Positions 33,301 to 40,951 of a stretch of DNA of 64,000 bases are shown here, one piece after another. The position numbers and the translations under genes are program-made. The notes beneath the pieces were generated by a model. It was not told where the DNA came from. It did no database searches and worked only from the letters and a program-made list of their open reading frames with translations. Position 1 is the stretch's first letter. Each line of letters opens with the position of its first letter. Source of the stretch: Candidatus Thiodiazotropha sp. CDECU1. GTDB taxonomy: Bacteria; Pseudomonadota; Gammaproteobacteria; Chromatiales; Chromatiaceae. The stretch is taken from positions 1,302,001 to 1,366,000 of the forward strand of contig NZ_OY734020.1 of the NCBI RefSeq assembly GCF_963455295.1, in the 5' to 3' direction.

Positions 33301-34416
33301 TCAACAATTGTCCCTGTCGAGGCGGTCGCCGTGCATCTGCTCATACACATCGAAGATTGCAATCGCCATGGCTGCAATGACCGGGCCGAACAGCATTCCT
33401 ATGATGCCGAACTGGATCAAACCCGCCAGGGTGGAGAGCACGGTCAGCAGGGTATGATCCAGGGCACCAAGGTTGCCGCCGTCAGGCAAGCCCTTGGAGA
33501 TCTTCTGAATCATCACCGGTCGCAGAATATTGTCGATCACAAATCCCATCACCACCGCTCCCCATACCGCTACCAGGACGGCCTGCCATGCCTCGCCTTG
33601 AATGTAGAGGTAGGCAGCTACCGGTATCCAGATAAGGGCGGAGCCCACAACCGGGATAAATGAGGTAACGGCAATACCAATGCCAAGAAACAACGCCGGC
33701 AGTCCCATGAAGCTCATCAGAATACCGAAACTCAATCCCTGCAACACCGCCACGATCACCACGCTGATGGTCAACACCGTCGCCAGGCTGCTGAAACGTA
33801 CCATCAACATTTCGTCGTAGCGATTCGGTAACGGCGAGAGCACCTTGATTTGCCGCGCCACATCATCGCCGTCGCGGTAGAAGAAGAACAGGGCGAAAAC
33901 CGAAAGAAACACGAAGGTAAGAAAACCCGCTGTGTTGCCTAGGACGCTGCGCAACAGAAAAATAACTGTATTCTTCCCAACGGAAATCAGCTTATTGAGG
34001 TTTTCACCGATCTGAGCAATGAGGGCCGTCTGATCGCCCAGATTAAAGGGGAGCTTCTTGGCTGTATCGGTATAGATCTTTTTCAAACTCTCCGTGTCCT
34101 GCGCATCCACCCAGCCTTGCACTGATCCGTAGAGCTCGCCGGCGCGCAATGAAATCTCCACCAGCAGATAGGTGATGGGGGCAATGACAGTGAAGAAAAT
34201 CAAAATACTCATCAGGGTGGCGGCATGGGTATCCGTGAGCTTCCAACGATCTTGAAGCTTCAGAAACAGTTGATAGGTGGCGGTGGCGACGATGAGGGAA
34301 AAGAAGAGTGCCGGCAGAAAGGGTAGAAACAGCCAAATCAGCCCGGCGGTGGCCAGAACTATCAGGGCGACCAGGAAACCTTCCTGGTAGGGTGGCGTAT
34401 TTGATTTATCGTTCAC
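33301..34416 (-). CDS. AI-2E family (PerM-type) permease
   Basis: A 371-residue inner-membrane protein with about seven to eight hydrophobic helices and the family landmarks VFFYRDGDD near the middle, followed by LQGLSFGILMSFMGLPALFLGIG split over two helices, GSALIWIPVAAYLYIQG and IDNILRPVMIQKISKGLP near the end. AI-2E proteins export autoinducer-2 or other small solutes; substrates are rarely known. No luxS or other quorum gene is nearby. The family is certain, substrate unknown. Confidence 0.88.
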   Translation of the reverse strand: MNDKSNTPPYQEGFLVALIVLATAGLIWLFLPFLPALFFSLIVATATYQLFLKLQDRWKLTDTHAATLMSILIFFTVIAPITYLLVEISLRAGELYGSVQGWVDAQDTESLKKIYTDTAKKLPFNLGDQTALIAQIGENLNKLISVGKNTVIFLLRSVLGNTAGFLTFVFLSVFALFFFYRDGDDVARQIKVLSPLPNRYDEMLMVRFSSLATVLTISVVIVAVLQGLSFGILMSFMGLPALFLGIGIAVTSFIPVVGSALIWIPVAAYLYIQGEAWQAVLVAVWGAVVMGFVIDNILRPVMIQKISKGLPDGGNLGALDHTLLTVLSTLAGLIQFGIIGMLFGPVIAAMAIAIFDVYEQMHGDRLDRDNC

Positions 34417-34544
34417 TATATTTCTACATCTGCTATTGCCTGAAATTCTCGTGCTTCAGGAAATGGATGATCTGCTGGGCAACACTTGCTTAATAGCGTA
34501 GAGCCGAATGATCAGTATCGACCAGGATATAATTGTCCGTCTCT

Positions 34545-34796
34545 TCAATCAAGGTTGATGGTTTCCAGATCCAGTTCAACGATTGAGGCTGACTCAATCC
34601 AGTCATTCTGCTGGAGTAGATATGCAGAAGTTGCTTCCAGATCTAGACGCCTATTGATCCCTATCCAGGGAAACAGGCCATGCAATGCGAAAACCAGCAC
34701 GCTGGCGCCCAAGCGAAACGCAATACCCAGGGCAAAATCTGCATGCTGGAAATAACTGATGCCTTGATCATGGAGGTGTTGGGTAAAATATTTCAT
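34545..34796 (-). CDS. Small DUF6356-like membrane-associated protein
   Basis: An 83-residue protein. The pattern YFTQHLHDQGISYFQH-ADFALGIAFRLGA followed by a hydrophobic helix ending HGLFPWIGI resembles DUF6356 proteins, which have a conserved H-x-x-x-x-x-Y-x-x-H core and one or two membrane segments. The C-terminal 35 residues are acidic and hydrophilic. A GGAG is near the start at 34796. It is downstream of, and co-oriented with, the tautomerase gene. Function unknown. Confidence 0.55.
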   Translation of the reverse strand: MKYFTQHLHDQGISYFQHADFALGIAFRLGASVLVFALHGLFPWIGINRRLDLEATSAYLLQQNDWIESASIVELDLETINLD

Positions 34797-34885
34797 GAAT
34801 TTCTCCTTATGAATAGAGTAAGGTTATAGCCTTAACTGTGGGCACGTCCCTGTGCTATAAAATCCCGGATTTTACCAACGGGTAA

Positions 34886-35101
34886 TCATGAACTTTGTAG
34901 TTCGTGTACCATGGCGGCGGTCATCGCATTACCTCCGATACCCCATTGGCCCTCGGGCACTTCCTCTATTTTTACCCAGGTCACCGAACGCATATTTTCA
35001 CCTTCAATTTCAACCATGGCATTGGTCAGCTTTTCGATCATTTCAGCCTTTTCTTCTGGTGAAAATACGTTTTCGATCAGGTTTACTGTAATAAGTGGCA
35101 T
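34886..35101 (-). CDS. 4-oxalocrotonate tautomerase family protein
   Basis: A 71-residue protein with the catalytic Pro directly after Met (MPLITVNLIENVF), as needed for the free N-terminal proline. The helix EKAEMIEKLTNAMVEIEGE and the strand SVTWVKIEEVPEGQWGIGG are typical of the family. Members interconvert keto and enol forms in aromatic or other catabolism. It is divergently arranged with the HxlR regulator at 35278, and the two tandem operators in between suggest co-regulation. The natural substrate is not known. Confidence 0.85.
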   Translation of the reverse strand: MPLITVNLIENVFSPEEKAEMIEKLTNAMVEIEGENMRSVTWVKIEEVPEGQWGIGGNAMTAAMVHELQSS

Positions 35102-35205
35102 AGCTGCTCTCCTGTAAATTGTTAAGGTTTCTGTTGTCTCAGGTGTTACTGTTTCCTGGTGATTACAGGTTAGGCCTGCAGGCTGGATCGCACTACTTGC
35201 GTTGT

Positions 35206-35244
35206 TGTAGTATCCAACTACATTTTGTGTAGTAAGCAGCTACA
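35206..35244. promoter_or_regulatory. Two tandem palindromic operators between the tautomerase and HxlR genes
   Basis: TGTAGT-ATCCA-ACTACA at 35206-35222 is a perfect inverted repeat and TGTAGT-AAGCA-GCTACA at 35228-35244 is the same site with one mismatch. They start 22 bases apart, about two helical turns. Size and position fit binding by two HxlR dimers. A further ACTAC half-site is at about 35192. Confidence 0.7.
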
Positions 35245-35277
35245 GATAATGAATAATTGGTTTGCAAGGGAGGTAAG

Positions 35278-35961
35278 ATGGAATACGGTCAGTTCTGCCC
35301 GGTTGCCAAAGCGATGGAGATTCTCGGTGAGAAATGGACCGTTCTGATCTTGCGCGAACTACATATGGGTGCCAGCCGTTTCAGTGAGCTGCAGCGAGGT
35401 CTGTGCCTGATCTCACCCACCATCCTCACCAAGCGCCTGAATGATCTTGCGGATGCGGAACTGATCCTTCGCAAACGCATACCCGGGCAGAGAGGGTATG
35501 AATATTTTCTTACCCAGGCCGGTAAAGAGACGCTGCCAATAATAAAGATCGTAGGCGAATGGGGCATGTGCTGGGCCCGTGGCGACCTGCGCGAAACCGA
35601 TCTCGATGTGGAACTGTTGATGCTCTATCTGCAACGCAGCGTTCAACCTGACAAGCTGCCTGGCAATCAGACTATAATTCAATTCCACTTCACCAATCTG
35701 AAGAAACTGGCCACATGGTGGTTGATTGTCAAGGACGAGAGTGTGGATATCTGCCTTGAGGATCCGGGTCAGGAGGTCGATGTCTATTTCACCTCCAATC
35801 TGCGCACCATGATCGACTGCTGGATGGGCGATGAAAAATACCAGTCTGCAATTGCGGATGGCCGGCTCAACCTGGTTGGACCATCAGCCCTGACGCGCAA
35901 TGTTAAGAGCTGGCTTGCAGACAGCATCTTTGCCGGTATTCGTCCTGCCCATGAAATCTGA
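35278..35961 (+). CDS. HxlR-type regulator with an extra C-terminal SCP2-like domain
   Basis: A 227-residue protein. The first 110 residues are a winged helix of the HxlR family: the Cys-Pro start CPVAKAMEILGEKWTVLILREL, GASRFSELQ, and SPTILTKRLNDL. Unlike simple HxlR proteins, about 115 more residues follow (FHFTNLKKLATWWLIVKDE, VDVYFTSNLRTMIDCWMGD), a fold resembling a sterol-carrier-protein-2 domain that may bind a hydrophobic ligand. ATG 35278 follows GGGAGG; the frame extends to 35257 without support. It probably regulates the divergent tautomerase and its own gene through two tandem operators. Confidence 0.85.
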   Translation: MEYGQFCPVAKAMEILGEKWTVLILRELHMGASRFSELQRGLCLISPTILTKRLNDLADAELILRKRIPGQRGYEYFLTQAGKETLPIIKIVGEWGMCWARGDLRETDLDVELLMLYLQRSVQPDKLPGNQTIIQFHFTNLKKLATWWLIVKDESVDICLEDPGQEVDVYFTSNLRTMIDCWMGDEKYQSAIADGRLNLVGPSALTRNVKSWLADSIFAGIRPAHEI

Positions 35962-36121
35962 GTCTTAAGATAAGACAATCAACCATCCTCTTGATCTGTA
36001 CAGAGATGGTTCTGTTTAAGCCAAGGGCACTACAGAGGCCACGAAGCGGCTGCTACCAGGGATCGCTGATACTATCCGTTATTCAATGGCTGTGTATAAA
36101 CGAGAAGAGAGAGCTGATTTA

Positions 36122-36721
36122 ATGCAATACCACTATGAACTGATCGAGACAGACCCGGTATATCGGGGTTTCCTGAAGATCAATCGTTACCGCCTGCAAC
36201 ACGATCTCTATCTGGGGGGCAAAAGCGAGCAACTGATACGCGAGCGGCTTGAGCAACTGCGGGCAGTATCGGTTTTGCTCTACGATCCTCAACTTGACCA
36301 GGTGGTGCTCGTCGAACAGTTCAGAATCGGTGCCGTGGGAAAGGAATCTGTACCCTGGGTGCTGGAGACAGTGGGTGGCTTTACTCCGGATGGGGAGGGT
36401 GATGAGTCGGTGGCCAGGCGCGAGGCGATGGAGGAGGCCAACTGCGAAATAGGCCGTATCGAGCACATCTGTGAATTCATGGTCAGCCCCGGCATATCGG
36501 TGGATCGCATTTCACTCTATTGCGCCGAGGTCGATGCCTCCAATGCGGAGGGGGTGCATGGACTCGATCACGAGGGGGAGGATATCCGGGTGGTGGTGAT
36601 GGATGCCGAGGCGGCAATCGCGGAGCTCTATACAGGGCGTGCCAACTCCACCAGCATCATCATTGCCTTGCAGTGGTTGGTGATCAATCGGGATGAGATA
36701 AGGCAAAGGTGGAAGACGTAA
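36122..36721 (+). CDS. nudF: ADP-ribose pyrophosphatase NudF (Nudix hydrolase)
   Basis: A 199-residue Nudix hydrolase cleaving ADP-ribose to AMP and ribose 5-phosphate. The Nudix box runs GGFTPDGEGDES-VARREAMEEANCEIG, with the REAMEE catalytic core; the usual Gly near its end is replaced by Asn, as in other NudF-type proteins. The NudF hallmarks VHGLDHEGEDIRVVVM and the ALQWL end are present. The ATG 36122 gives a length close to known NudF; an in-frame ATG at 36086 would add 12 residues. No neighbour is clearly co-transcribed. Confidence 0.88.
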   Translation: MQYHYELIETDPVYRGFLKINRYRLQHDLYLGGKSEQLIRERLEQLRAVSVLLYDPQLDQVVLVEQFRIGAVGKESVPWVLETVGGFTPDGEGDESVARREAMEEANCEIGRIEHICEFMVSPGISVDRISLYCAEVDASNAEGVHGLDHEGEDIRVVVMDAEAAIAELYTGRANSTSIIIALQWLVINRDEIRQRWKT

Positions 36722-37000
36722 AATACAAATTGTATTTCTAATCAGCACTAATAATTACACTCTGCTTGAGGGCGTCGTCACTTGCTGGGACTCTTTCGCA
36801 CCAACTTAGTTCATGTTGAGCATTAACAGTACCGGGTGCGTTAGTTTTTAGTGCGCTCAGACTGCTTGCAATACCATTATGGTTATAGTGAATTGTTTTC
36901 TCAGCGCTTGATGAGATGCAAATATTTCTTAAGTTATTTCTCTTTATAACAGTGGGTTACGAAAAACCTGAAAAGTATCTGAGTTATAAATCAGAACGCT

Positions 37001-37016
37001 TGGCATAGGGTTTGCA
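37001..37016 (+). promoter_or_regulatory. Sigma-54-type promoter of the nitrate assimilation operon
   Basis: TGGCATA-GGGT-TTGCA matches the -24/-12 consensus with GG at 37002-37003 and GC at 37014-37015, exact spacing. Predicted start near 37027. Weak NtrC-like half-sites (GCACCA at 36798-36803, GGGTGC at 36834-36839) lie 160-200 bases upstream, suitable for an enhancer. Fits nitrogen control by NtrC. Confidence 0.68.
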
Positions 37017-37064
37017 GAACTGTTACTAACTTTGATCGCGGCCTAATGGCGGGCAGAAGCGATC

Positions 37065-37166
37065 ACCAACAATCGGTGACAGTCCGGTCAACCTGGACAG
37101 GCAATGGATAAAGGCGTCCATCTCCACACGATCTTCGATCGTGGTTGGGGGTGGGCGTTTTTTTTT
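37065..37166 (+). ncRNA. Candidate ANTAR-type attenuator in the nrt leader
   Basis: The leader holds a hairpin TGGAT/GTCCA (37105-37109, 37116-37120) with a six-base loop AAAGGC whose first A and fourth G match ANTAR target RNA. Its 3' arm (37115-37120) is also the start of a long terminator stem (37115-37133 with 37137-37157, a few bulges and G-T pairs) followed by nine T (37158-37166), so the two are mutually exclusive. An upstream hairpin candidate (37075-37093, loop AGTCCG) has the right loop size but C at position four. NasR/NasT would stabilise the hairpins when nitrate is present and allow read-through. Confidence 0.65.
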
Positions 37167-37212
37167 CACCGATGGATAGAAGATTTTTTACATTACCAGA
37201 GGTATTCAATCC

Positions 37213-38616
37213 ATGAGTGCAAGAAGTTTAATCAGGAATCGCAGCCGCAGAAGGTTTATCAAGTGGGCGGCGCTGGCCGTGGGATTGGCTGCCGGAATCG
37301 GTTTGAGTACCGCTTCCGTGGCCAAGATCGGTTATCCGGAGAAGGAGGATCTGAAGTTCGGTTTTATCAAGCTCACCGACATGGCGCCCTTAGCCATCGC
37401 CTACGAAAAGGGGTATTTCGAAGATGAAGGTCTCTATGTCACCCTGGAGGCCCAGGCCAACTGGAAGGTGTTGCTCGATGGGGTCATAGATGGTCAGCTC
37501 GATGGCGCACACATGTTAGCCGGGCAGCCCCTCGCGGCGACTATCGGTTTCGGCACCAAGGCACATATCATCACCCCCTTCAGCATGGATCTGAATGGTA
37601 ACGGTATCACTGTTTCCAACGAGATCTGGGAGTTGATGAAGCCCCATGTGGAGAAACAGGCTGACGGTAAACCGGCTCATCCGATCAAGGCCGATGCCCT
37701 AAAGCCGGTTGTCGAAAAGTATAAACAGGAGGGCAAACCCTTCAAGATGGGGATGGTGTTCCCTGTCTCCACCCATAACTATGAGTTGCGCTACTGGTTG
37801 GCGGCAGGCGGTATACACCCTGGTTATTATGCCCCGCACAAAGGGGATATCACCGGCCAGCTGAAGGCCGATGCGCTGCTATCGGTGACGCCTCCGCCAC
37901 AGATGCCGGCCACCCTGGAGGCGGGCACGATATACGGTTACTGTGTGGGTGAGCCATGGAATCAGCAGGCCGTATTCAAAGGCATAGGTGTACCGGTCAT
38001 CACTGATTATGAGATTTGGAAGGACAATCCGGAGAAGGTCTTTGGCTTGACCAAGGCGTTCACCGAGAAGTATCCGAACACCACGATACGCTTGGTCAAG
38101 GCGCTGATCAGGGCCGGCAAGTGGTTGGACGAGAATGATAATGCCAATCGACCGGAAGCGGTAAAGATACTCTCCCAGTCCAACTACGTGGGCGCCGATT
38201 ACGAGGTCATCGCCAACTCCATGACCGGCACTTTCGAGTATGAGAAGGGTGATAAAAGGGCGGTTCCCGATTTCAATGTCTTCTTCCGTTACAACGCCAC
38301 CTATCCCTACTATTCCGATGCCGTCTGGTATCTGACCCAGATGCGTCGCTGGGGCCAGATTTCGGAGCAGAAACCCGACAGTTGGTACCAAAAGATTGCC
38401 AAGTCGGTCTACCGTCCCGATATCTATCGTAAAGCGGCAGAGGAGTTGATTGCAGAGGGCAGGATCGCGGCCAACGAGTTTCCCGATTTCGAGAAGGAGA
38501 CAGGCTACCGCCCACCGCAGACAGAGTTTATCGATGCTGTGACATTCGACGGCAGCAAGCCTAATGCCTATATCGATAGCTTCTCTATCGGCCTCAAGGG
38601 CGGCGAAAAACCCTGA
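37213..38616 (+). CDS. nrtA: Nitrate/nitrite ABC transporter substrate-binding protein NrtA, Tat-exported
   Basis: A 467-residue periplasmic binding protein of the NrtA/CmpA family. The N-terminus has a Tat-like twin-Arg motif ([12 protein letters not shown]) and a hydrophobic segment ending near SVA-KIG. The binding domain starts with [28 protein letters not shown] split across a strand and helix, then [19 protein letters not shown] and [17 protein letters not shown], typical of nitrate binding. It is the first gene after the sigma-54-type promoter and attenuator, followed by permease and ATPase genes and an assimilatory nitrate reductase, which supports nitrate rather than bicarbonate or sulfonate. 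Confidence 0.9.
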   Translation: MSARSLIRNRSRRRFIKWAALAVGLAAGIGLSTASVAKIGYPEKEDLKFGFIKLTDMAPLAIAYEKGYFEDEGLYVTLEAQANWKVLLDGVIDGQLDGAHMLAGQPLAATIGFGTKAHIITPFSMDLNGNGITVSNEIWELMKPHVEKQADGKPAHPIKADALKPVVEKYKQEGKPFKMGMVFPVSTHNYELRYWLAAGGIHPGYYAPHKGDITGQLKADALLSVTPPPQMPATLEAGTIYGYCVGEPWNQQAVFKGIGVPVITDYEIWKDNPEKVFGLTKAFTEKYPNTTIRLVKALIRAGKWLDENDNANRPEAVKILSQSNYVGADYEVIANSMTGTFEYEKGDKRAVPDFNVFFRYNATYPYYSDAVWYLTQMRRWGQISEQKPDSWYQKIAKSVYRPDIYRKAAEELIAEGRIAANEFPDFEKETGYRPPQTEFIDAVTFDGSKPNAYIDSFSIGLKGGEKP

Positions 38617-38750
38617 CCAGTGATGGCAGGCGTCCTCCTGTTGTGAGGTGGACGTCTGTGATCTGCAAACGGTCCCGACTCCCAGAGTGGTGTCGGGTTG
38701 TCAATGATTAACCTGATCGATCTGCCCATTGGCAGACCAGGATACGAGAG

Positions 38751-39779
38751 ATGGCTTCACCAATCACATCCACCACATTCAATCTGCCCAGGCTGGATGG
38801 CCTGCTGCAACGGCTGGCAACCGACCAGGTTGGCAGTTCCATTACTCAATTTATCAAGCAGCTGTTGGTACCGATTGTTGCGTTGATGATCTTTCTAGCG
38901 CTTTGGAGTGTAGGCGCCAAAAGTGTTGAGACTTCTCTCGGGATCTTACCGGGCCCGGCCAAAGTCTGGGAGCAGACACAGTCCCTCTATACGGAGCATA
39001 CCGAAGAGCGTGCCAAGGCGGTTGCCTTCTATGAACGCATGCAAACCCGGGTCGAGAAAGCCCTTGCCGATGGTCAGCCCCAGGAACGAATCGACAAGAT
39101 GAGGTCACGCAAGTACACCGGCAAGGAGACCTTTTTCGATCAGATTTTCACCAGCCTGTTAACTGTCATGGCCGGATTTATCGTGGCCTCCCTGATTGCC
39201 ATTCCCATCGGTATTGTCTGCGGCATGAGCGCTACCCTGTATACGGCGATCAACCCGTTGATACAGATATTCAAGCCGGTCTCGCCGCTCGCCTGGTTGC
39301 CGTTGGTGACAATGGTGGTTTCGGCCCTGTATGTGACCGACGACCCGACCTTCTCCAAGTCATTTCTCAATTCGGCGATTACCGTCACCCTCTGTTGTCT
39401 CTGGCCTACCATCATCAATACCACGGTGGGGGTTTCGGGTGTCGACAAGGATCTGATCAATGTCAGCCGGGTGTTGCGTCTGAATGCTTTTACCAAGACC
39501 TTAAAGATCATTCTGCCTTCGGCAATACCGATGATCTTCACCGGACTGCGTCTATCCCTGGGTATCGGCTGGATGGTGCTGATCGCTGCTGAGATGCTGG
39601 CGCAGAACCCCGGCCTGGGTAAGTTCGTCTGGGACGAGTTTCAAAACGGCAGTTCCAATTCACTGGCACGCATCATGGTGGCGGTACTGGTGATCGGCTT
39701 CATCGGCTTTCTCCTGGACCGTGGCATGTTGATGTTGCAACGCATGTTCAGCTGGGACAAGAACGCAATACTTCGGTAA
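38751..39779 (+). CDS. nrtB: Nitrate ABC transporter permease NrtB
   Basis: A 342-residue permease. The first membrane helix (about 40-60) is followed by a periplasmic or linker region of about 70 charged residues (YTEHTEERAKAVAFYERMQTR and the like, about 85-130) and then five or six helices with the permease motif GVDKDLINVSRVLRLNAFTKTLKIILPSAIPMIF-TGLRLSLGIGW (EAA loop). Proteobacterial NrtB proteins with this inserted charged segment are known. It lies 134 bases after nrtA. A repeat-rich gap of about 160 bases separates it from the ATPase gene. Confidence 0.9.
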   Translation: MASPITSTTFNLPRLDGLLQRLATDQVGSSITQFIKQLLVPIVALMIFLALWSVGAKSVETSLGILPGPAKVWEQTQSLYTEHTEERAKAVAFYERMQTRVEKALADGQPQERIDKMRSRKYTGKETFFDQIFTSLLTVMAGFIVASLIAIPIGIVCGMSATLYTAINPLIQIFKPVSPLAWLPLVTMVVSALYVTDDPTFSKSFLNSAITVTLCCLWPTIINTTVGVSGVDKDLINVSRVLRLNAFTKTLKIILPSAIPMIFTGLRLSLGIGWMVLIAAEMLAQNPGLGKFVWDEFQNGSSNSLARIMVAVLVIGFIGFLLDRGMLMLQRMFSWDKNAILR

Positions 39780-39792
39780 CGCGAGGCGTTAC

Positions 39793-39924
39793 CAGTTTTG
39801 AGTTTTTAGTTGTGAGTATTGAATTCATGAGTGCGCTTTACGCACAACCTTTTTAAAAAGACGTGAACGCAGTGAACACATCAACTCAAAACTCAAAACT
39901 TAAAACTCAAAGCTTTTTAAAAAG
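39793..39924. repeat. AAAACTCA-type repeat block between nrtB and nrtD
   Basis: AGTTTTGAGTTTTTAGT near 39794 and AACTCAAAACTCAAAACT near 39883 form a loose inverted repeat; CTTTTTAAAAAG ends it near 39924, just before the ATPase gene. Another TTTTTAAAAAG is at 39850-39860. The block closely resembles the one between hypA and hypB (19464-19572). Confidence 0.75.
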
Positions 39925-39943
39925 GTAGAGCTAGGTGAACATC

Positions 39944-40918
39944 ATGAATAATTATTTAAATATCGACCATGTCAGCATTACCTTTCCCACCGACAACGGT
40001 CCGCTGAACGTGCTAAAGGATGTGCATTTGAAGGTTACACAGGGTGAATTCATCTCCCTGATCGGCCACTCGGGTTGTGGAAAGTCGACGGTCTTGAATA
40101 TCGTTGCCGGTCTGCTCAATGCAACTGAAGGAGGTGTGATACTGGAAGAGAAAGAGGTCACCGAGCCGGGGCCGGATCGGGCGGTTGTATTTCAGAATCA
40201 CTCGCTGCTGCCCTGGTTGACGGTCTATGACAATGTACGTCTGGCCGTGGATCAGGTGTTCAAGAAGAGTAAGACAAAACAGGAGCGGCACAGCTGGACA
40301 CTGCATAATCTGGAGCTGGTCCATATGTCCCATGCCCTGGATCTTAAGCCTGGCGAGATATCCGGTGGTATGAAGCAGCGTGTCGGTATTGCCCGCGCCC
40401 TCGCCATGGAGCCGAAGGTGCTGTTGATGGACGAACCCTTCGGTGCCCTCGATTCGCTAACCCGTACTCACATGCAGGACTCCCTGATGGAGATTCAGGG
40501 GCGTCTCAACAACACGGTGGTGATGATCACTCACGATGTGGATGAGGCGGTACTGCTCTCCGACCGTATCGTCATGATGAGTAATGGTCCTTCGGCAAGC
40601 ATCGGTGAAATATTGCATATCGATTTGCCAAAACCACGCAACAGGTTGGCCCTGGCGGAGAATCCTACCTATAACCACTATCGAGCGGAGGTGGTCAGGT
40701 TTCTCCATGAGCGTCACCATCGAGCGGAGGACGAGCAGCCCCAAGCTGCAGCGGCATCTGAGAAGACGGATAGCGTCGTAAATCTTCTGGACCAGCTGCC
40801 TTTAACCGCTTCTGCCTCTGATCCGAGTGGCCTGAAAAAGGTCAATCCAGTGTCATTGCCGGTTCAGTCCACGCTCCACGAGAAGCATCAGCTGACCGAA
40901 GAGGCGAGCCAATCATGA
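39944..40918 (+). CDS. nrtD: Nitrate ABC transporter ATP-binding protein (NrtD/NasD type)
   Basis: A 324-residue ABC ATPase. Walker A is GHSGCGKST, the signature is ISGGMKQRVGIARALAM, Walker B is VLLMDEPFGALD, and the H-loop His is in MITHDVDEAV. Residues about 1-255 form a complete ATPase; a further 70-residue hydrophilic tail (Ala/Gln/Glu-rich, then TASASDPSG) has no known domain and is not the NrtC receptor domain. The ATG 39944 was chosen over GTG 39935. It follows nrtB after the repeat block and is 33 bases before nasA. Confidence 0.88.
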   Translation: MNNYLNIDHVSITFPTDNGPLNVLKDVHLKVTQGEFISLIGHSGCGKSTVLNIVAGLLNATEGGVILEEKEVTEPGPDRAVVFQNHSLLPWLTVYDNVRLAVDQVFKKSKTKQERHSWTLHNLELVHMSHALDLKPGEISGGMKQRVGIARALAMEPKVLLMDEPFGALDSLTRTHMQDSLMEIQGRLNNTVVMITHDVDEAVLLSDRIVMMSNGPSASIGEILHIDLPKPRNRLALAENPTYNHYRAEVVRFLHERHHRAEDEQPQAAAASEKTDSVVNLLDQLPLTASASDPSGLKKVNPVSLPVQSTLHEKHQLTEEASQS

Positions 40919-40951
40919 AACAGACGCTGAATTTGATTGGTATTTGAAAAC

